Below, piece after piece: positions 19,491-29,500 of a stretch of DNA of 64,000 bases. Position 1 is the stretch's first letter; each line of letters begins with the position of its first letter. The DNA comes from Dawidia soli (lineage in GTDB: Bacteria > Bacteroidota > Bacteroidia > Cytophagales > Cyclobacteriaceae), in NCBI RefSeq assembly GCF_018598185.1, contig NZ_JAHESC010000021.1, positions 62,001 through 126,000 on the forward strand. The letters run 5' to 3'. The notes beneath the pieces are model-generated. The model did not search any database. It worked only from the letters and a program-made list of their open reading frames with translations, and had not been told where the DNA came from. Both the position numbers and the translations under genes were made by a program.

Positions 19491-19961
19491 TCACAGCGCG
19501 CCCGCCCGTTTTACTGTAACCTCTTCGACCATCGTTTTGATATGCTTGCGCGATGAGAAGATATTCTCGTATACTGCCATGATCTTTTGGTCTTTGTCCA
19601 GCAGGTACGTAGTGCGTTTGGTGAACAGCGGCACAAAGGGCAGTTGTGTTTCATACAAGGCGCACACCTTACCGCCGTCGTCTGAAAGCAGGTCGAAAGG
19701 CAATCCCAGTGTTTTCTTAAACCGCTGGTGACTCTCGATCGAGTCGCGGCTGATGCCCAGCAGGGTGATCTTTAACTCCAGGAATACTTCAAACGTATCG
19801 CGAAAGCTGCACGCCTCGTTGGTACATCCCATGGAGAAATCCTTTGGGTAGAAGTACAGGATACAGGGCTTGCCTTTCATAGTCTGGTAAAGTGAAAAGT
19901 CCCTGCCGGATGTGGAAGGGAGGATAAAATCGGGGGCCTTTTGGCCGGCGGCGAGTGGCAT
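19491..19961 (-). CDS. bcp: Peroxiredoxin of the Bcp/AhpC-TSA type
   Basis: A 156-residue thiol peroxidase from the ATG ending at 19961 (MPLAAGQKAPDF). The frame could begin 24 bases earlier but would add an unusual N-terminus. C46 in FSMGCTNEAC is the peroxidatic cysteine and C51 lies five residues on, as in two-cysteine Bcp enzymes. The thioredoxin-like core (CILYFYPKDF, LLGISRDS) is present. It reduces hydrogen peroxide and lipid hydroperoxides in the cytoplasm using thioredoxin. It is convergent with PBP1A, with a short CCCGAT/ATCGGG hairpin near 19471-19487 between them. No OxyR-type regulator is adjacent. Confidence 0.9.
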   Translation of the reverse strand: MPLAAGQKAPDFILPSTSGRDFSLYQTMKGKPCILYFYPKDFSMGCTNEACSFRDTFEVFLELKITLLGISRDSIESHQRFKKTLGLPFDLLSDDGGKVCALYETQLPFVPLFTKRTTYLLDKDQKIMAVYENIFSSRKHIKTMVEEVTVKRAGAL

Positions 19962-20083
19962 AGTGGTAGATCGTTCACACAACATACGACATAGCCCCGT
20001 AAGATGGATCTCATCTCCCGCCGCAGGAGCTGCAACGGGAGATGAGTCAACCCCCGGCCGGGACGACCGACCGTAATGAGCGT

Positions 20084-20896
20084 TTATTTTTTACGGATAA
20101 AGATGTCACCGTGATAGTTACGCATCGTAAACTCGGGCCCGCCTCCGTTGATATCGCAGCGTTTCCATTCATCTACGATCACCTTGTATACACCCGACTG
20201 ACTATCTTTTTTCTGCACCGGTCCGCTGGTCTTGAACGTTATGTCGAAGTTAGTCAGGATCTCACCCTGATCGGTCCTAACTTTCATGCTACCCTTTATC
20301 GTGGCCGGAAAGGAAATATCGATGTCGCCGTTGTACGTCGTAAACGACATCGGCACACCTTCGTTGACCTTGTCGAACGTCACCTTGATCTCACCGTTAT
20401 ACGTCGTCGCAATCGCAGAGCCGGCCACATTCAGCGCCGTGATCGGGCCGTTGTAATTGGTAAGCTCCAGCTCGCCCTGAATGTTGTTTACGATCAGGTC
20501 GCCGTCGTTGTACGTATGTAGATCGAGATCAAACCCGCTCGGCACTTCGATCGAAAAGTTTTGCTTGTGGCTCCACGAATCCGACTGAACTTTTACCTGG
20601 TTGTTGGTTTCCGTGGCTTCAATGCTCGTGCCCCCGCCGCCCACGCGGCGCATACCGTCGGCGTTCTTGCGGTTGTCGCCTTCATCCTCGCCGTCGGTTT
20701 CGCTGGTATACTTCACCAGTACGTCCTTGCGCGCCGTGCCCTTTACCGTAATAGAACCATAGTTGATGTGGACCTTCAACTTCCCGCGCTTGCCCGGGTC
20801 GCTCAGCGGTATGGTGAACTCGTTCTGCGCATGCGCCAGTAGGCTTACGGTGACGTAAACGAGTGTGAGTGCAAAAGTCTGGATATACTTTTTCAT
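20084..20896 (-). CDS. DUF4097-type beta-helical exported protein
   Basis: A protein of 270 residues with a signal peptide (MKKYIQTFALTLVYVTVSLLAHAQ). The mature part is a repeating beta pattern with many Y-N-G-D and N-G-x-I turns (KVHINYGSITVKG, TYNDGDLIVNNI, TYNGDIDIS), typical of the DUF4097/DUF4098 putative adhesin family that forms a right-handed beta-helix. It is the last gene of a minus-strand unit with a sigma factor, a membrane anti-sigma candidate and a paralogue. The function is unknown; envelope stress or surface contact sensing is an inference from the operon. Confidence 0.8.
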   Translation of the reverse strand: MKKYIQTFALTLVYVTVSLLAHAQNEFTIPLSDPGKRGKLKVHINYGSITVKGTARKDVLVKYTSETDGEDEGDNRKNADGMRRVGGGGTSIEATETNNQVKVQSDSWSHKQNFSIEVPSGFDLDLHTYNDGDLIVNNIQGELELTNYNGPITALNVAGSAIATTYNGEIKVTFDKVNEGVPMSFTTYNGDIDISFPATIKGSMKVRTDQGEILTNFDITFKTSGPVQKKDSQSGVYKVIVDEWKRCDINGGGPEFTMRNYHGDIFIRKK

Positions 20897-20946
20897 GGTA
20901 GTCAAGTCAATAGAAATAAGATGTAAATACGGATGTAAGAGGAATG

Positions 20947-21819
20947 TTACTGTTCTTTGATATATACGTTCCCGTTAAAGGTTTCAAAAGCAAGCAGCGA
21001 GCCGCCGGCGCCAATCTTATAGAAGTTGTCGCCTACCTTGAACTTCATGCCGTCCTTGCGCGCTACCTGCTGCACGGCGGCCGGCAGGGCCTCGATCTTA
21101 TCGATGTTGGTGAACAGCTCGCCGTTAAAGCTCTCAAAGCTCATATTGGCTGCCAATCCTTTCTGAAAGCTCGCGTGGATGTCGCCGTTGAGTGTATAAA
21201 AGCGACACTCGCGATCGGGATTACGGGCATAGGTAATATCGACGTTGCCGTTGATCGTGTGGGCGCGGGCCTCGCGGGTCAGGTTGACCAGCCGGATGCT
21301 GCCGTTTACGTTGTTGGCCGCCAGGGCGTTGCCGATGTTTTCGATGACGATGTCGCCGTTGTTGACCGTGCTCACTGCGACGTGGATGCCTGCGGGCACG
21401 CGAAGGCTGAAGTCGAGCTGATATTCATATCGTTCGTTACATTCGCGGCACGTGGTGTAACCCCAGGAGCCGGACGCCTCGGTGTGATTGTTGGCCGTGC
21501 GTCCGTAGCCGGCGCAGGTGCCATCGGTGTAGAGAATGAGTGTATCCACGTCGTTGATGACGCCTAACTGGATCTTTTTCTTACCTTCTTCCAGCCGCTC
21601 AGCGGTCTTGGCCCGAATGGACCTGGTAACGGTTACGAGGATCTTGTCACCAGTATAGGCTTCGACGTGTATCGACCCGTTGATGTTGTCGACGATCAGC
21701 GTGTTGGCCGCGCTTTGTTTTTCAAACGTCAGCTCGCGGGTGATCTTTTCGGTAAACGCCTGCGCCTGTAACAGCGTGCCGGGCAGCAGCAGGAGCAGCG
21801 TGATGAATATCTTATGCAT
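20947..21819 (-). CDS. DUF4097-type beta-helical exported protein, paralogue
   Basis: A 290-residue exported protein with signal peptide MHKIFITLLLLLPGTLLQAQA. It shows the same NG-rich turns as the next gene (VDNINGSIHVEA, NNVNGSIRLV, TLNGDIHASF, FNGNVYIKEQ). A Cys-rich insert near residues 100-130 (TCRECNERYEY) is not present in the paralogue. It might form a disulfide or bind metal, which is speculation. The gene lies 26 bases after the anti-sigma candidate and 50 bases before the paralogue, so one transcript is likely. Family assignment is by repeat pattern. Confidence 0.8.
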   Translation of the reverse strand: MHKIFITLLLLLPGTLLQAQAFTEKITRELTFEKQSAANTLIVDNINGSIHVEAYTGDKILVTVTRSIRAKTAERLEEGKKKIQLGVINDVDTLILYTDGTCAGYGRTANNHTEASGSWGYTTCRECNERYEYQLDFSLRVPAGIHVAVSTVNNGDIVIENIGNALAANNVNGSIRLVNLTREARAHTINGNVDITYARNPDRECRFYTLNGDIHASFQKGLAANMSFESFNGELFTNIDKIEALPAAVQQVARKDGMKFKVGDNFYKIGAGGSLLAFETFNGNVYIKEQ

Positions 21820-21845
21820 GATGTTTTTTGTTTGGTTGATAATGA

Positions 21846-22634
21846 TCAGATCAATATCTGAATAGTCTCCTCGATCTTCTTTTTGACATCGCCCGGCGTT
21901 TTGTCGCTGTCCAGCAGCTTTTGCAGCTCCCTGACCGACGACTTTGCCTGAATAGACTGCATCAGCTCGGCCAGTGCCACCTGTACCAGCGGCGAATCCT
22001 GCTTTGCGATGGCGTGGATCAACGCTTCGCGTACCGACGGCTGTCCCGCATACGGCCGCAGCGCGTCGAGCGCTGCCAGGCGCACGTTTACGTTGTCGTC
22101 CGTGTTCAGCGTTTGCAGCAGTGCCTGCGTTACCTTCTGGCTTGCCTGGTCCATTTCCTGCGTCAGGCTCACGGCCTTCAGGCGTTCTGCCGCGGACTCC
22201 TTTTCCAGCAGCGTCAGCATCATCGTTTCGCGCAGGTCGGTCACCTCCTGGCTAAGCGCCGCCAGCTGGTCCGACGAAGCCGGTCCCGGCGGGGGTGTCC
22301 GCAGGAAGTAGCCTGCCGCCATCCCGGCCACCAATACCGCCGCCGTAAACGCCAATCGCGGCCACAACCAGGACCAGGTAAATGAATCGGAGGCAGCCGG
22401 GCGGGCGTTGCGCTTTTCTTCCGTCAGTAGCTGGTAGAACGCATCGTCCAGGTTCATGGAAGGAGTGGGCGCGGGCAGTTGGTCGAGGGCCTCCTGCCAC
22501 GGGTGCAGGGTCTCGAGGTCCTCCAGTCCAATGGCACCGCTCTCCAGCAACCCCTCCAGTTGCCGTTGCTCGGCCGGTGTCGTCGTGCCGGCATTATGCC
22601 GTGCGAGTAAATCGTCTATTTCCGCTCGTGTCAT
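21846..22634 (-). CDS. Membrane anti-sigma factor candidate with HEAT repeats
   Basis: A protein of 262 residues from the ATG ending at 22634 (MTRAEIDDLLARHNAG). A TTG twelve bases upstream would overlap the sigma gene and is an alternative start. The N-terminal 75 residues are a helical cytoplasmic domain of the size of an anti-sigma domain. One transmembrane segment (LAFTAAVLVAGMAAGYFL) lies near 95-115. The periplasmic part has a coiled coil followed by HEAT-like helical repeats (VNVRLAALDALRPYAG, SPLVQVALAELMQS). The gene is directly behind the ECF sigma gene, as is usual for cognate pairs. The periplasmic repeats may sense a protein partner. Confidence 0.78.
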   Translation of the reverse strand: MTRAEIDDLLARHNAGTTTPAEQRQLEGLLESGAIGLEDLETLHPWQEALDQLPAPTPSMNLDDAFYQLLTEEKRNARPAASDSFTWSWLWPRLAFTAAVLVAGMAAGYFLRTPPPGPASSDQLAALSQEVTDLRETMMLTLLEKESAAERLKAVSLTQEMDQASQKVTQALLQTLNTDDNVNVRLAALDALRPYAGQPSVREALIHAIAKQDSPLVQVALAELMQSIQAKSSVRELQKLLDSDKTPGDVKKKIEETIQILI

Positions 22635-22642
22635 ACGCAAAA

Positions 22643-23197
22643 TCAATAACGCATCTCCAGTTTTTGATACACTTCCTTCAATTCTTGTAATGCCCGGAAC
22701 ACTTTTACTTTTACAGCCCCTTCGGTACAGCCCAGGATATCGCCGATCTCTTTATACTTCTTTTCCTGAAACTTGCTCAGCAGCAGCACCTCGCGCTTGT
22801 CTTCGGGCAGCTGATCCAGGGCCCTGGACAGCAGCTCCTTTTCTTCGTGCAGATGCCATGCCGCGGACGGGTTGTCGCTGTCTTCCAGACGATCCTGCCA
22901 GGCCTCCAGCGGGTCGTCCTTCTTCAGCTTGTTTTTCCGGTAGTGGTCATGGCGCACATTGCGCGCAATGTGAAACATCCAGCTTCGAAAATCCCCATCG
23001 CCGCGAAACCGCGCGCGATACTTCAGGATCCGGTAAAAGACGGTCTGCACCAGGTCCTCGCTCAGGTCCTGGTCCTTTGTAAGGTGGTAAAAGAAGCCAT
23101 ACAAGGGCCTCTTATACCGCTCGAACAGCAGGCTCATCTTGTCAAGATCGCCGTCCCTGACTTTCGACATCAGGGCATTGTCGGTTAATGCATTCAA
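22643..23197 (-). CDS. ECF-type RNA polymerase sigma factor
   Basis: A 184-residue sigma-70 family protein with only regions 2 and 4. Region 2 includes RYKRPLYGFFYHLTKDQDLSEDLVQTVFYRILKY and FRSWMFHIARNVRHDHYRK. Region 4 has LPEDKREVLLLSKFQEKKYKEIGDILGCTEGAVKVKVFRAL with a clear helix-turn-helix. It is the first gene of a four-gene minus-strand unit and would direct RNA polymerase to its own operon and perhaps others. The downstream membrane protein is the likely inhibitor. The start MNALTD is used; a second ATG lies ten codons on. I did not identify its promoter motif. Confidence 0.92.
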   Translation of the reverse strand: MNALTDNALMSKVRDGDLDKMSLLFERYKRPLYGFFYHLTKDQDLSEDLVQTVFYRILKYRARFRGDGDFRSWMFHIARNVRHDHYRKNKLKKDDPLEAWQDRLEDSDNPSAAWHLHEEKELLSRALDQLPEDKREVLLLSKFQEKKYKEIGDILGCTEGAVKVKVFRALQELKEVYQKLEMRY

Positions 23198-23400
23198 ATC
23201 CGGATAAGCGTTTTCTGAAAAGGATAACCCACCCTCGCTGCAATGGTTACACGTCGGTGGAAAGTTTCTTAAAATTCTACAAAAAGTGTGAAATGGGGAA
23301 GGGGCGGGATGTGCGGTGGCGGACGCCAGCCAGCGATGGCAGTTGATGGTTTATGGCAGGCTTTGGTGTTTATGACAGTGCCTCGTGCCGGACGTAAAAC

Positions 23401-26361
23401 CTAAAAATTCAAAATGAAATCCTGTAAGTTCTGGTTCCTGTCTAACAGCAGCTTCTTTCGCAGCCTGTACCGGCTGATCTCTACCCCCCGGACGGAAATG
23501 TTCAGCAGTTGGGCAATCTCCTTCGTGGATAAATTCATGCGTAGGTATGCACTCAGTTTTATCTCCTGGGGACTTAATCCTGGGAAAGCGGCTTTGAACC
23601 GCGTTGTAAAATCTCCGTGCACCCGGTCAAAGTGGAATTGGAAATGCTCCCAGTCGCTGTCTGCCGAAATATTCTGCTCGATGTCGCGCGTGATCTGTAC
23701 CAGCTCCTTCTTCACATCGTCCTGCGGGTTCTTTTTGATAATAGACGTGAGGTTGCTCTTGATGGAAGTAATAAACTCATTTTTATTCAGCAGGTGCATT
23801 GTGGCCGTACCCAACTCATTGTTCATGTGGCGCAATTCAGACTCCAGCTTCTCGTGCTGTAGGCGGTTGATCTCCTCCTGCGACTGCCGCGACAGTTTCA
23901 CCAGCTCGTTATCCCGCGCGCTCAACTCTTTTTCCTGCTCCCGCGCCATGCGCTGTTGCTCCCGCTGATACTTCCGGTCGAGTATATTAAAGCCCGTAAA
24001 CAACAATGCCAGCACGGACACTCCGTAGATCGAGTATGCCCACACCGAACGGTACCACGGCGGCCGGATCACAAAGGTATAAAGGGCCTCGCGGCTCAGC
24101 TCCCCGTTCACATTACGCGCCCGCACGTGAAACGTATAGCTGCCTTCCTTCAGGTTAGTATATTCCTTTTGTGTTTTGGTGCTCCATTCCGACCAATCCT
24201 TTTCAAAGTTCTCCAGGTAATATTGAAAGACCAGGTTTGCATTGCCCTCGTACGAAGTAGCGGCATATGTAAAATGCAGTGCGTTACTGCGGTAGGGCAG
24301 CTCTGGCCACCAGGCTTTTTGCTGCTGATCCGATATCGAGTCGCGCACGCTGTGATTGCCAAAGAAGAGCACCGAGTCGCCATGCGCTGTCGTAGCCGAC
24401 ACCTGGCGGATCAGCGTCTGGAACACGGGTGCCTTTGCCGGCTTCATGGTGGGGTCGTAGTGAATAAAACCGTCTTTTGCGCCGAACAATACTTCGTTGT
24501 TTCGGAGAATGGCGATGTTGACCAGGTCGTCGTTCAGGTATTTACGGATCTTGCGAAAGAGGTTTTCCTCCAACGTATACTCGCCCAACGAATTCTTGCG
24601 AAACACGCCGATGTGGTCTCGGCTCACAAAGTATATATTGCCGAGTGCGTCCTCGCGTACAAACCACAACTGGTCGGTATCACCCAGCCGGCTGGAAAAA
24701 AAGTCGTCCGGCACAAACCGGTCAGCACTGGCGTCAAACCGGTATACGCCCCGGGTGCTCGTAAACAACAGCTCGTTGCGCACGTTGTATACGTTGATCA
24801 GCAGATTGGAAGGAAACCCTTTGTCGGCACCGTAAAAGGCCACGCGGCGGATGCTGTCCAGGGAAGGGGAGAAGGTGATGCGGTAAGCACCTTTATATCC
24901 GTGCGTCACCCACAGGTCTCCGGACGGGTCTTCGGCCATCACCCGCGACGATTCTCCGAAGCCTGGAATTTTTTTCCGCCATGCCCAGTGGCCGTTTGTG
25001 CGGTCGTATACCTGTAAGCCCGCGTAGACTCCTTCGATCAGCGTCGTAGGATGCTCTTTCATCCCCAGGAACACCCACGATCCCGGCTCGCCGGACAGCG
25101 GCGTACAGCGGTTGCCGCTAATGCGCATAGCCCCGTTGTGGTGGCCGACCAGCAGCTCCCCGCCGTATTCGCCCAGGTGGTATACCTGCCCACGCGAGCC
25201 ACCGACTAACCGAAAGCCGCTGCCTTTCTCCGGCCCGCGTTGGTACACACCGGTGCTGGTACCCGCATACAGCGCGTTGTCGTGCAGGTATGCGGCATAG
25301 CCCGAACCGGGTAAACCTGTTTGGTTGTTAATGAGCGTAAAGGGTGATCCCAGCTCCACATACGCCAGCCCGTTGTTCTGGCCGATCCACAAGTTGCTCA
25401 GATCGTCTTCGTAGATGCTGAGTACCGTTGGATTTTCAATGCCCCGCCCCGTGGTGAGCTGCATGATCAGGTCGCCGTCAGCATCCAGCACCAGCAACCC
25501 ATTGTTTTGTGTACCGACTGCAAAATTGCCGTTGCGGAGCCGGATCATGCAGTTGACGATCGACTCCCGCAGGTATGCCTGCAACGGCGTATTCCAGGGC
25601 GTGACGATCCCATCGGCCAGCCGGTAGATGCCGTGCTGAAACGTCGTGACCAGCACATGGCTGTCGTGCAGCGGCAGCACCGCGGCAACACTCTTGTCGC
25701 GAAAGAACTCGCCGCCCTTCACCATCCGGATGCTCTTGTTTTCCAGCATGCCCAGACCAATGTCCGGCTGATTGACATAGAGCTGTCGGTTGAGCAGGAA
25801 GGAATGGTCCATCCCCGCCCGGCCACCGGGACGGATCACCTGAAAGGTGTGCTGATCGTAACAATAGATGTTTGAGAAGGTGCAGAAGTAAACTTTTTCG
25901 TTGTCCAGATACACGCTCCACGCCTCGTCAAAATTGCGGTACTCCGGCGCCAGGCTGTCCGCCAGGGATGTGTATACCAGCCGGCCCTGCTGGTCGGGAA
26001 AGAAAAAGCCAAAGTCGCCTTGACCGCCCACATAGATGCGGCCGCGGGCGTCGATCGCCACGCTTCGGACCTTGGTGCCGTTGCGCACGCCATAGGTCTG
26101 CCATTGGTCGCCGTCAAATTCCAAAAGGCCGAAGTTGTTGGCAATGTAGATGAGGCCCAGCCGGTTTTGGGCAATCGCCCAGTTCTGGATTCCCCCTTTA
26201 TAATCCCCCGGCTGAAAATTGCGGGTAAACGGCAGTCCCGAGAACGGTGACTGCGCCTGCGGATGTGCTGTGTGTACCGACACTATCAGGAGCAGCGCGA
26301 CGACGGCTTTCCAGCAGGCCATTGCGGTACGTTTTTCCGTGCTGATGAGGTAGGAGCTCAT
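23401..26361 (-). CDS. Membrane-spanning propeller regulator with LuxR-like HTH
   Basis: A protein of about 986 residues from the ATG ending at 26361. A later ATG ending at 26322 (MACWKAVV) also gives a good signal peptide, and the open frame extends 63 codons further up without support. After the signal comes a long beta-propeller built of two-component-regulator-type repeats (NAIAQNRLGLIYIANNFG, LSIYEDDLSNLWIGQNNG). A Y_Y_Y domain (YKYYL-like, KEYTNLKEGSYTF), a transmembrane helix at about 772-795, a coiled coil and a C-terminal helix-turn-helix (LSTKEIAQLLNISVRGVEISR) follow. There is no kinase domain, so periplasmic ligand binding is probably passed straight to the DNA-binding end. It is divergent from the beta-glucan locus and probably controls it. 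Confidence 0.85.
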   Translation of the reverse strand: MSSYLISTEKRTAMACWKAVVALLLIVSVHTAHPQAQSPFSGLPFTRNFQPGDYKGGIQNWAIAQNRLGLIYIANNFGLLEFDGDQWQTYGVRNGTKVRSVAIDARGRIYVGGQGDFGFFFPDQQGRLVYTSLADSLAPEYRNFDEAWSVYLDNEKVYFCTFSNIYCYDQHTFQVIRPGGRAGMDHSFLLNRQLYVNQPDIGLGMLENKSIRMVKGGEFFRDKSVAAVLPLHDSHVLVTTFQHGIYRLADGIVTPWNTPLQAYLRESIVNCMIRLRNGNFAVGTQNNGLLVLDADGDLIMQLTTGRGIENPTVLSIYEDDLSNLWIGQNNGLAYVELGSPFTLINNQTGLPGSGYAAYLHDNALYAGTSTGVYQRGPEKGSGFRLVGGSRGQVYHLGEYGGELLVGHHNGAMRISGNRCTPLSGEPGSWVFLGMKEHPTTLIEGVYAGLQVYDRTNGHWAWRKKIPGFGESSRVMAEDPSGDLWVTHGYKGAYRITFSPSLDSIRRVAFYGADKGFPSNLLINVYNVRNELLFTSTRGVYRFDASADRFVPDDFFSSRLGDTDQLWFVREDALGNIYFVSRDHIGVFRKNSLGEYTLEENLFRKIRKYLNDDLVNIAILRNNEVLFGAKDGFIHYDPTMKPAKAPVFQTLIRQVSATTAHGDSVLFFGNHSVRDSISDQQQKAWWPELPYRSNALHFTYAATSYEGNANLVFQYYLENFEKDWSEWSTKTQKEYTNLKEGSYTFHVRARNVNGELSREALYTFVIRPPWYRSVWAYSIYGVSVLALLFTGFNILDRKYQREQQRMAREQEKELSARDNELVKLSRQSQEEINRLQHEKLESELRHMNNELGTATMHLLNKNEFITSIKSNLTSIIKKNPQDDVKKELVQITRDIEQNISADSDWEHFQFHFDRVHGDFTTRFKAAFPGLSPQEIKLSAYLRMNLSTKEIAQLLNISVRGVEISRYRLRKKLLLDRNQNLQDFILNF

Positions 26362-26373
26362 AGGTGTAGTGGT

Positions 26374-26381
26374 CAAAGCTA
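26374..26381 (-). promoter_or_regulatory. Candidate -7 box of the propeller regulator gene
   Basis: Read on the minus strand this is TAGCTTTG, a full match to the Bacteroidota -7 consensus TAnnTTTG. It lies 13 bases before the ATG ending at 26361 and 52 before the one ending at 26322. The longer leader would favour the later start. No well-spaced -33 TTG is seen, so this is tentative. Confidence 0.4.
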
Positions 26382-26429
26382 CTTCCAAAAACGTTTGAAA
26401 TCCATCAAAAATTAATGTTTCTAACGTCT

Positions 26430-26471
26430 TGATGTAGTTTTGATGTAGTCGAAAAGAGCTTGTGATGTAGT
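26430..26471. repeat. Three phased copies of TGATGTAGT
   Basis: Exact copies begin at 26430, 26441 and 26463, so the offsets are 11 and 22 bases, about one and two turns of the helix. They lie between the divergent regulator and SusC. Direct repeats with this phasing are typical binding sites for a protein that binds several times on one DNA face. Confidence 0.7.
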
Positions 26472-26598
26472 TATGTTGGGGTGGCGGAGTAGCGCGCAAA
26501 CGGTTGTTTTTCCAATGTTTGTATCGCGCACTCAAACGTTTCCGGTCCATACCAGCCGGCGGCGGTGCACCTAGTCTAAACCAAACAACAATTAACGC

Positions 26599-29500
26599 AT
26601 GAAAGCAAAATTACTGGCGATCTTACTGATGCTGTCGCTGGTCGGATACGGGCAGAGCCCCGTACGAGGCCGGGTGACAGATGAAAACGACCAGCCCCTG
26701 CCCGGCGTAAACGTCCTTATTAAGGGTACGACCCTGGGTACGGTCACGGACGCAAGCGGCGAATTTCGCATCGACAATGTCCCGGCCGATGCCACGCTGC
26801 AAATAAGCTTTATCGGGTACACGTCCCAGGAGCTTGCTGTCAACGGTCAGTCGAACGTTGCGGTAAAGCTCCTGCCCGATGTCACCAGCCTTGACGAGGT
26901 TGTCGTCATCGGTTATGGTACCACCACCGTCAAGGAGCTCACCGGCTCGGTTGCCGTTGTGAACGGCAATGATCTCACGGCCCTCAACCCCGTGCGGGTG
27001 GAGCAGGCCCTGCAGGGACAAGCTGCCGGCGTACAGATCTCTGCTGCGTCGGGCTCGCCCGGTGCGGGTCTCAACATCCGCATCCGTGGCTTTACCACCA
27101 ACGGCGACAACACTCCGCTGATCCTGGTGGACGACGTACCGTATGACGAGGATGGCCTGGCGGCACTCAATCCGTCGGATATTGAGACCATTAACGTCCT
27201 GAAAGACGGTACCGCCGGCATCTACGGTGTCCGCGCGGCCAACGGCGTCATCCTGATCACGACCAAGAAAGGCAAGAAGAACGCAAAACCTACGATCGAT
27301 TTTTCAGGCTACTATGGTGTGCAGCAAACCACCAAAAGAATGGACCTGCTCGATGCCCATGAGTACGCTGTATTGAAAAACGAAACTTACGCCTCCGGTG
27401 GTGGTACACCACCCTTTGCCAATCCCAACCTGGGCAAGGGCACTGACTGGCAAGACGAAGTGTTTGAAGACGCGCCTATCCAAAACTATAATATCACGAT
27501 TTCCGGTGGCTCGGAAAAAAGCCGCTACGCCATCGGCGGTTCATACATGAACCAGCAAGGCATCGTGGGCGGCGACAAGTCCGGCTACCGCCGGTACAAT
27601 GCGCGCGTAAACTTTACCGTAGACATCCTGCCCAAGCTTACCTGGGAAAACGTGCTGTTGTATACCAACGAGCGCCGCGACATGCTGCCGGAAATGGGCA
27701 TCGGTTCCGTGCTCTTCAATACCATCAACGCCAACCCGGCGGCCAGCCCGTGGAAGGAAGACGGCAGCTATGCCTTCCTCGAAGACGTATCGGAAGTCAT
27801 CAACCCGCTGGCGCAGATGGCCAACACGTTCAATCGCAACACGGTCAACAAAGTCGTCGGTAAGCAGGAGATCAACTATAAGATCAACGACAACTTCGAA
27901 GTGACCGGCCGCGCGGGCTATAACTACGCGCTGGTAGACGAAAAGCAATTCAATCCGCTGGTGTACTATGGTGCGAACAAAGCGCAGAACACTGCCGCCA
28001 ACGCCGCGCTGGAGCCGAACCTGACAAAGGTCTCGGACGACCTGTCCATTCCGGTATATAATAACATCCGCGAGACGCGCACGACGTATTTCAACTACAA
28101 CTTCGAAGCGTTCCTGAACTACAACCGCACCTTCGGCGTGCACAAGATCAAAGCTACGCTGGGTACTTCGATGCTGGGGTATGACAACCGCAGCCTGACC
28201 GGCACCGGTTACAATGTGCCCTATAACTCCAACGACTTCGCCGATATCTCGGCCACCGAAAGCAACAACTACCTCAACAACACGTCGTCCTGGCAGGATC
28301 GTACGCGCCTGTTGTCGCAGTTCGTGCGGGCCGAGTACGGCTACGGCAGCAAGTACATGCTGTCGGCGTCTGTCCGTCGCGACGGTTCGACCGCCTTTGG
28401 GGCCAACAATCGCTTCGGGTATTTCCCCGCCGTATCGGGCGCCTGGGTACTGTCAGAAGAATCCTTCTTCCAGACCAGCGCCATACAGTTCATGAAATTG
28501 CGTGCCAGCTATGGCGTGTCGGGTAACGACAAGATCAGGCCCAACGGCTTCCTGTCGCTGCTCGACGGCGAAGGCGTATACCCCTTTGACAACATACTTG
28601 CCAACGGCGTAGCCATTGGCCGGATCGGTAACCCCGACCTGAAGTGGGAAACAACACGTCAGGCCAACTTCGGCGTAGACCTCAACATCCTGCAAGATAA
28701 AGTCAGCATCACCGCCGACTATTACGTCAAGACCACCAAAGACCTGCTCTTCCAGCCCGACATTTCCGCCATCGTCGGTGCTTACGGCGCCGGCAGCTCG
28801 ACGCCCATCATCAACGGGGGCACCGTGCGCAACCGCGGTCTCGAGCTCCGCATCGATTACCATACGCAGCTGGCAGAAAACCTGCGCGTCAACATCGGCT
28901 ATAACATCACCACCATCCACAACGAGGTGATCGCGTTACCGCCGGGCGTAGACTTCTTCGAGTTCGGCTCGTTCAGTGTAGGCGGTGGTACCGCCACCCG
29001 CATGCAGGTAGGCCATCCCATGGGCTATTTCCTGGGCTACGAGACCGACGGCATCTATCAAACCCAGGCCGAGATCGACGAACGCGGTGTGACCCAGGAT
29101 CCCGCTACCACTTCTCCGGGCGATCTGCGGTTTGTAGACCAGGACGGTTCGAAGACCATCGACTTCAGCGGCGACACCGACAAGACCCGCATCGGCTCGC
29201 CGATACCTGACGCCATCATGGGCCTCAACGTAGGCATGAACTTCAAAGGCATCGATTTCTCGGCTACGTTCTATGCATCGGTGGGCAACGAAATTCTGCG
29301 CAACTACGAGCGTCAGTTGCCGATGTCGAACATGCTTACGTACAACCGCGGCCGCTGGACCGGACCCGGCAGCACCGACGAATATCCACGCCTAACCACC
29401 GAGGCTACACGCAACAACGTGTTGTCTGACTTCTATATCGAAGACGGCTCGTTCGTACGTCTGAAGAATGTTCAACTGGGCTACACGCTGCCGCGGGCGA

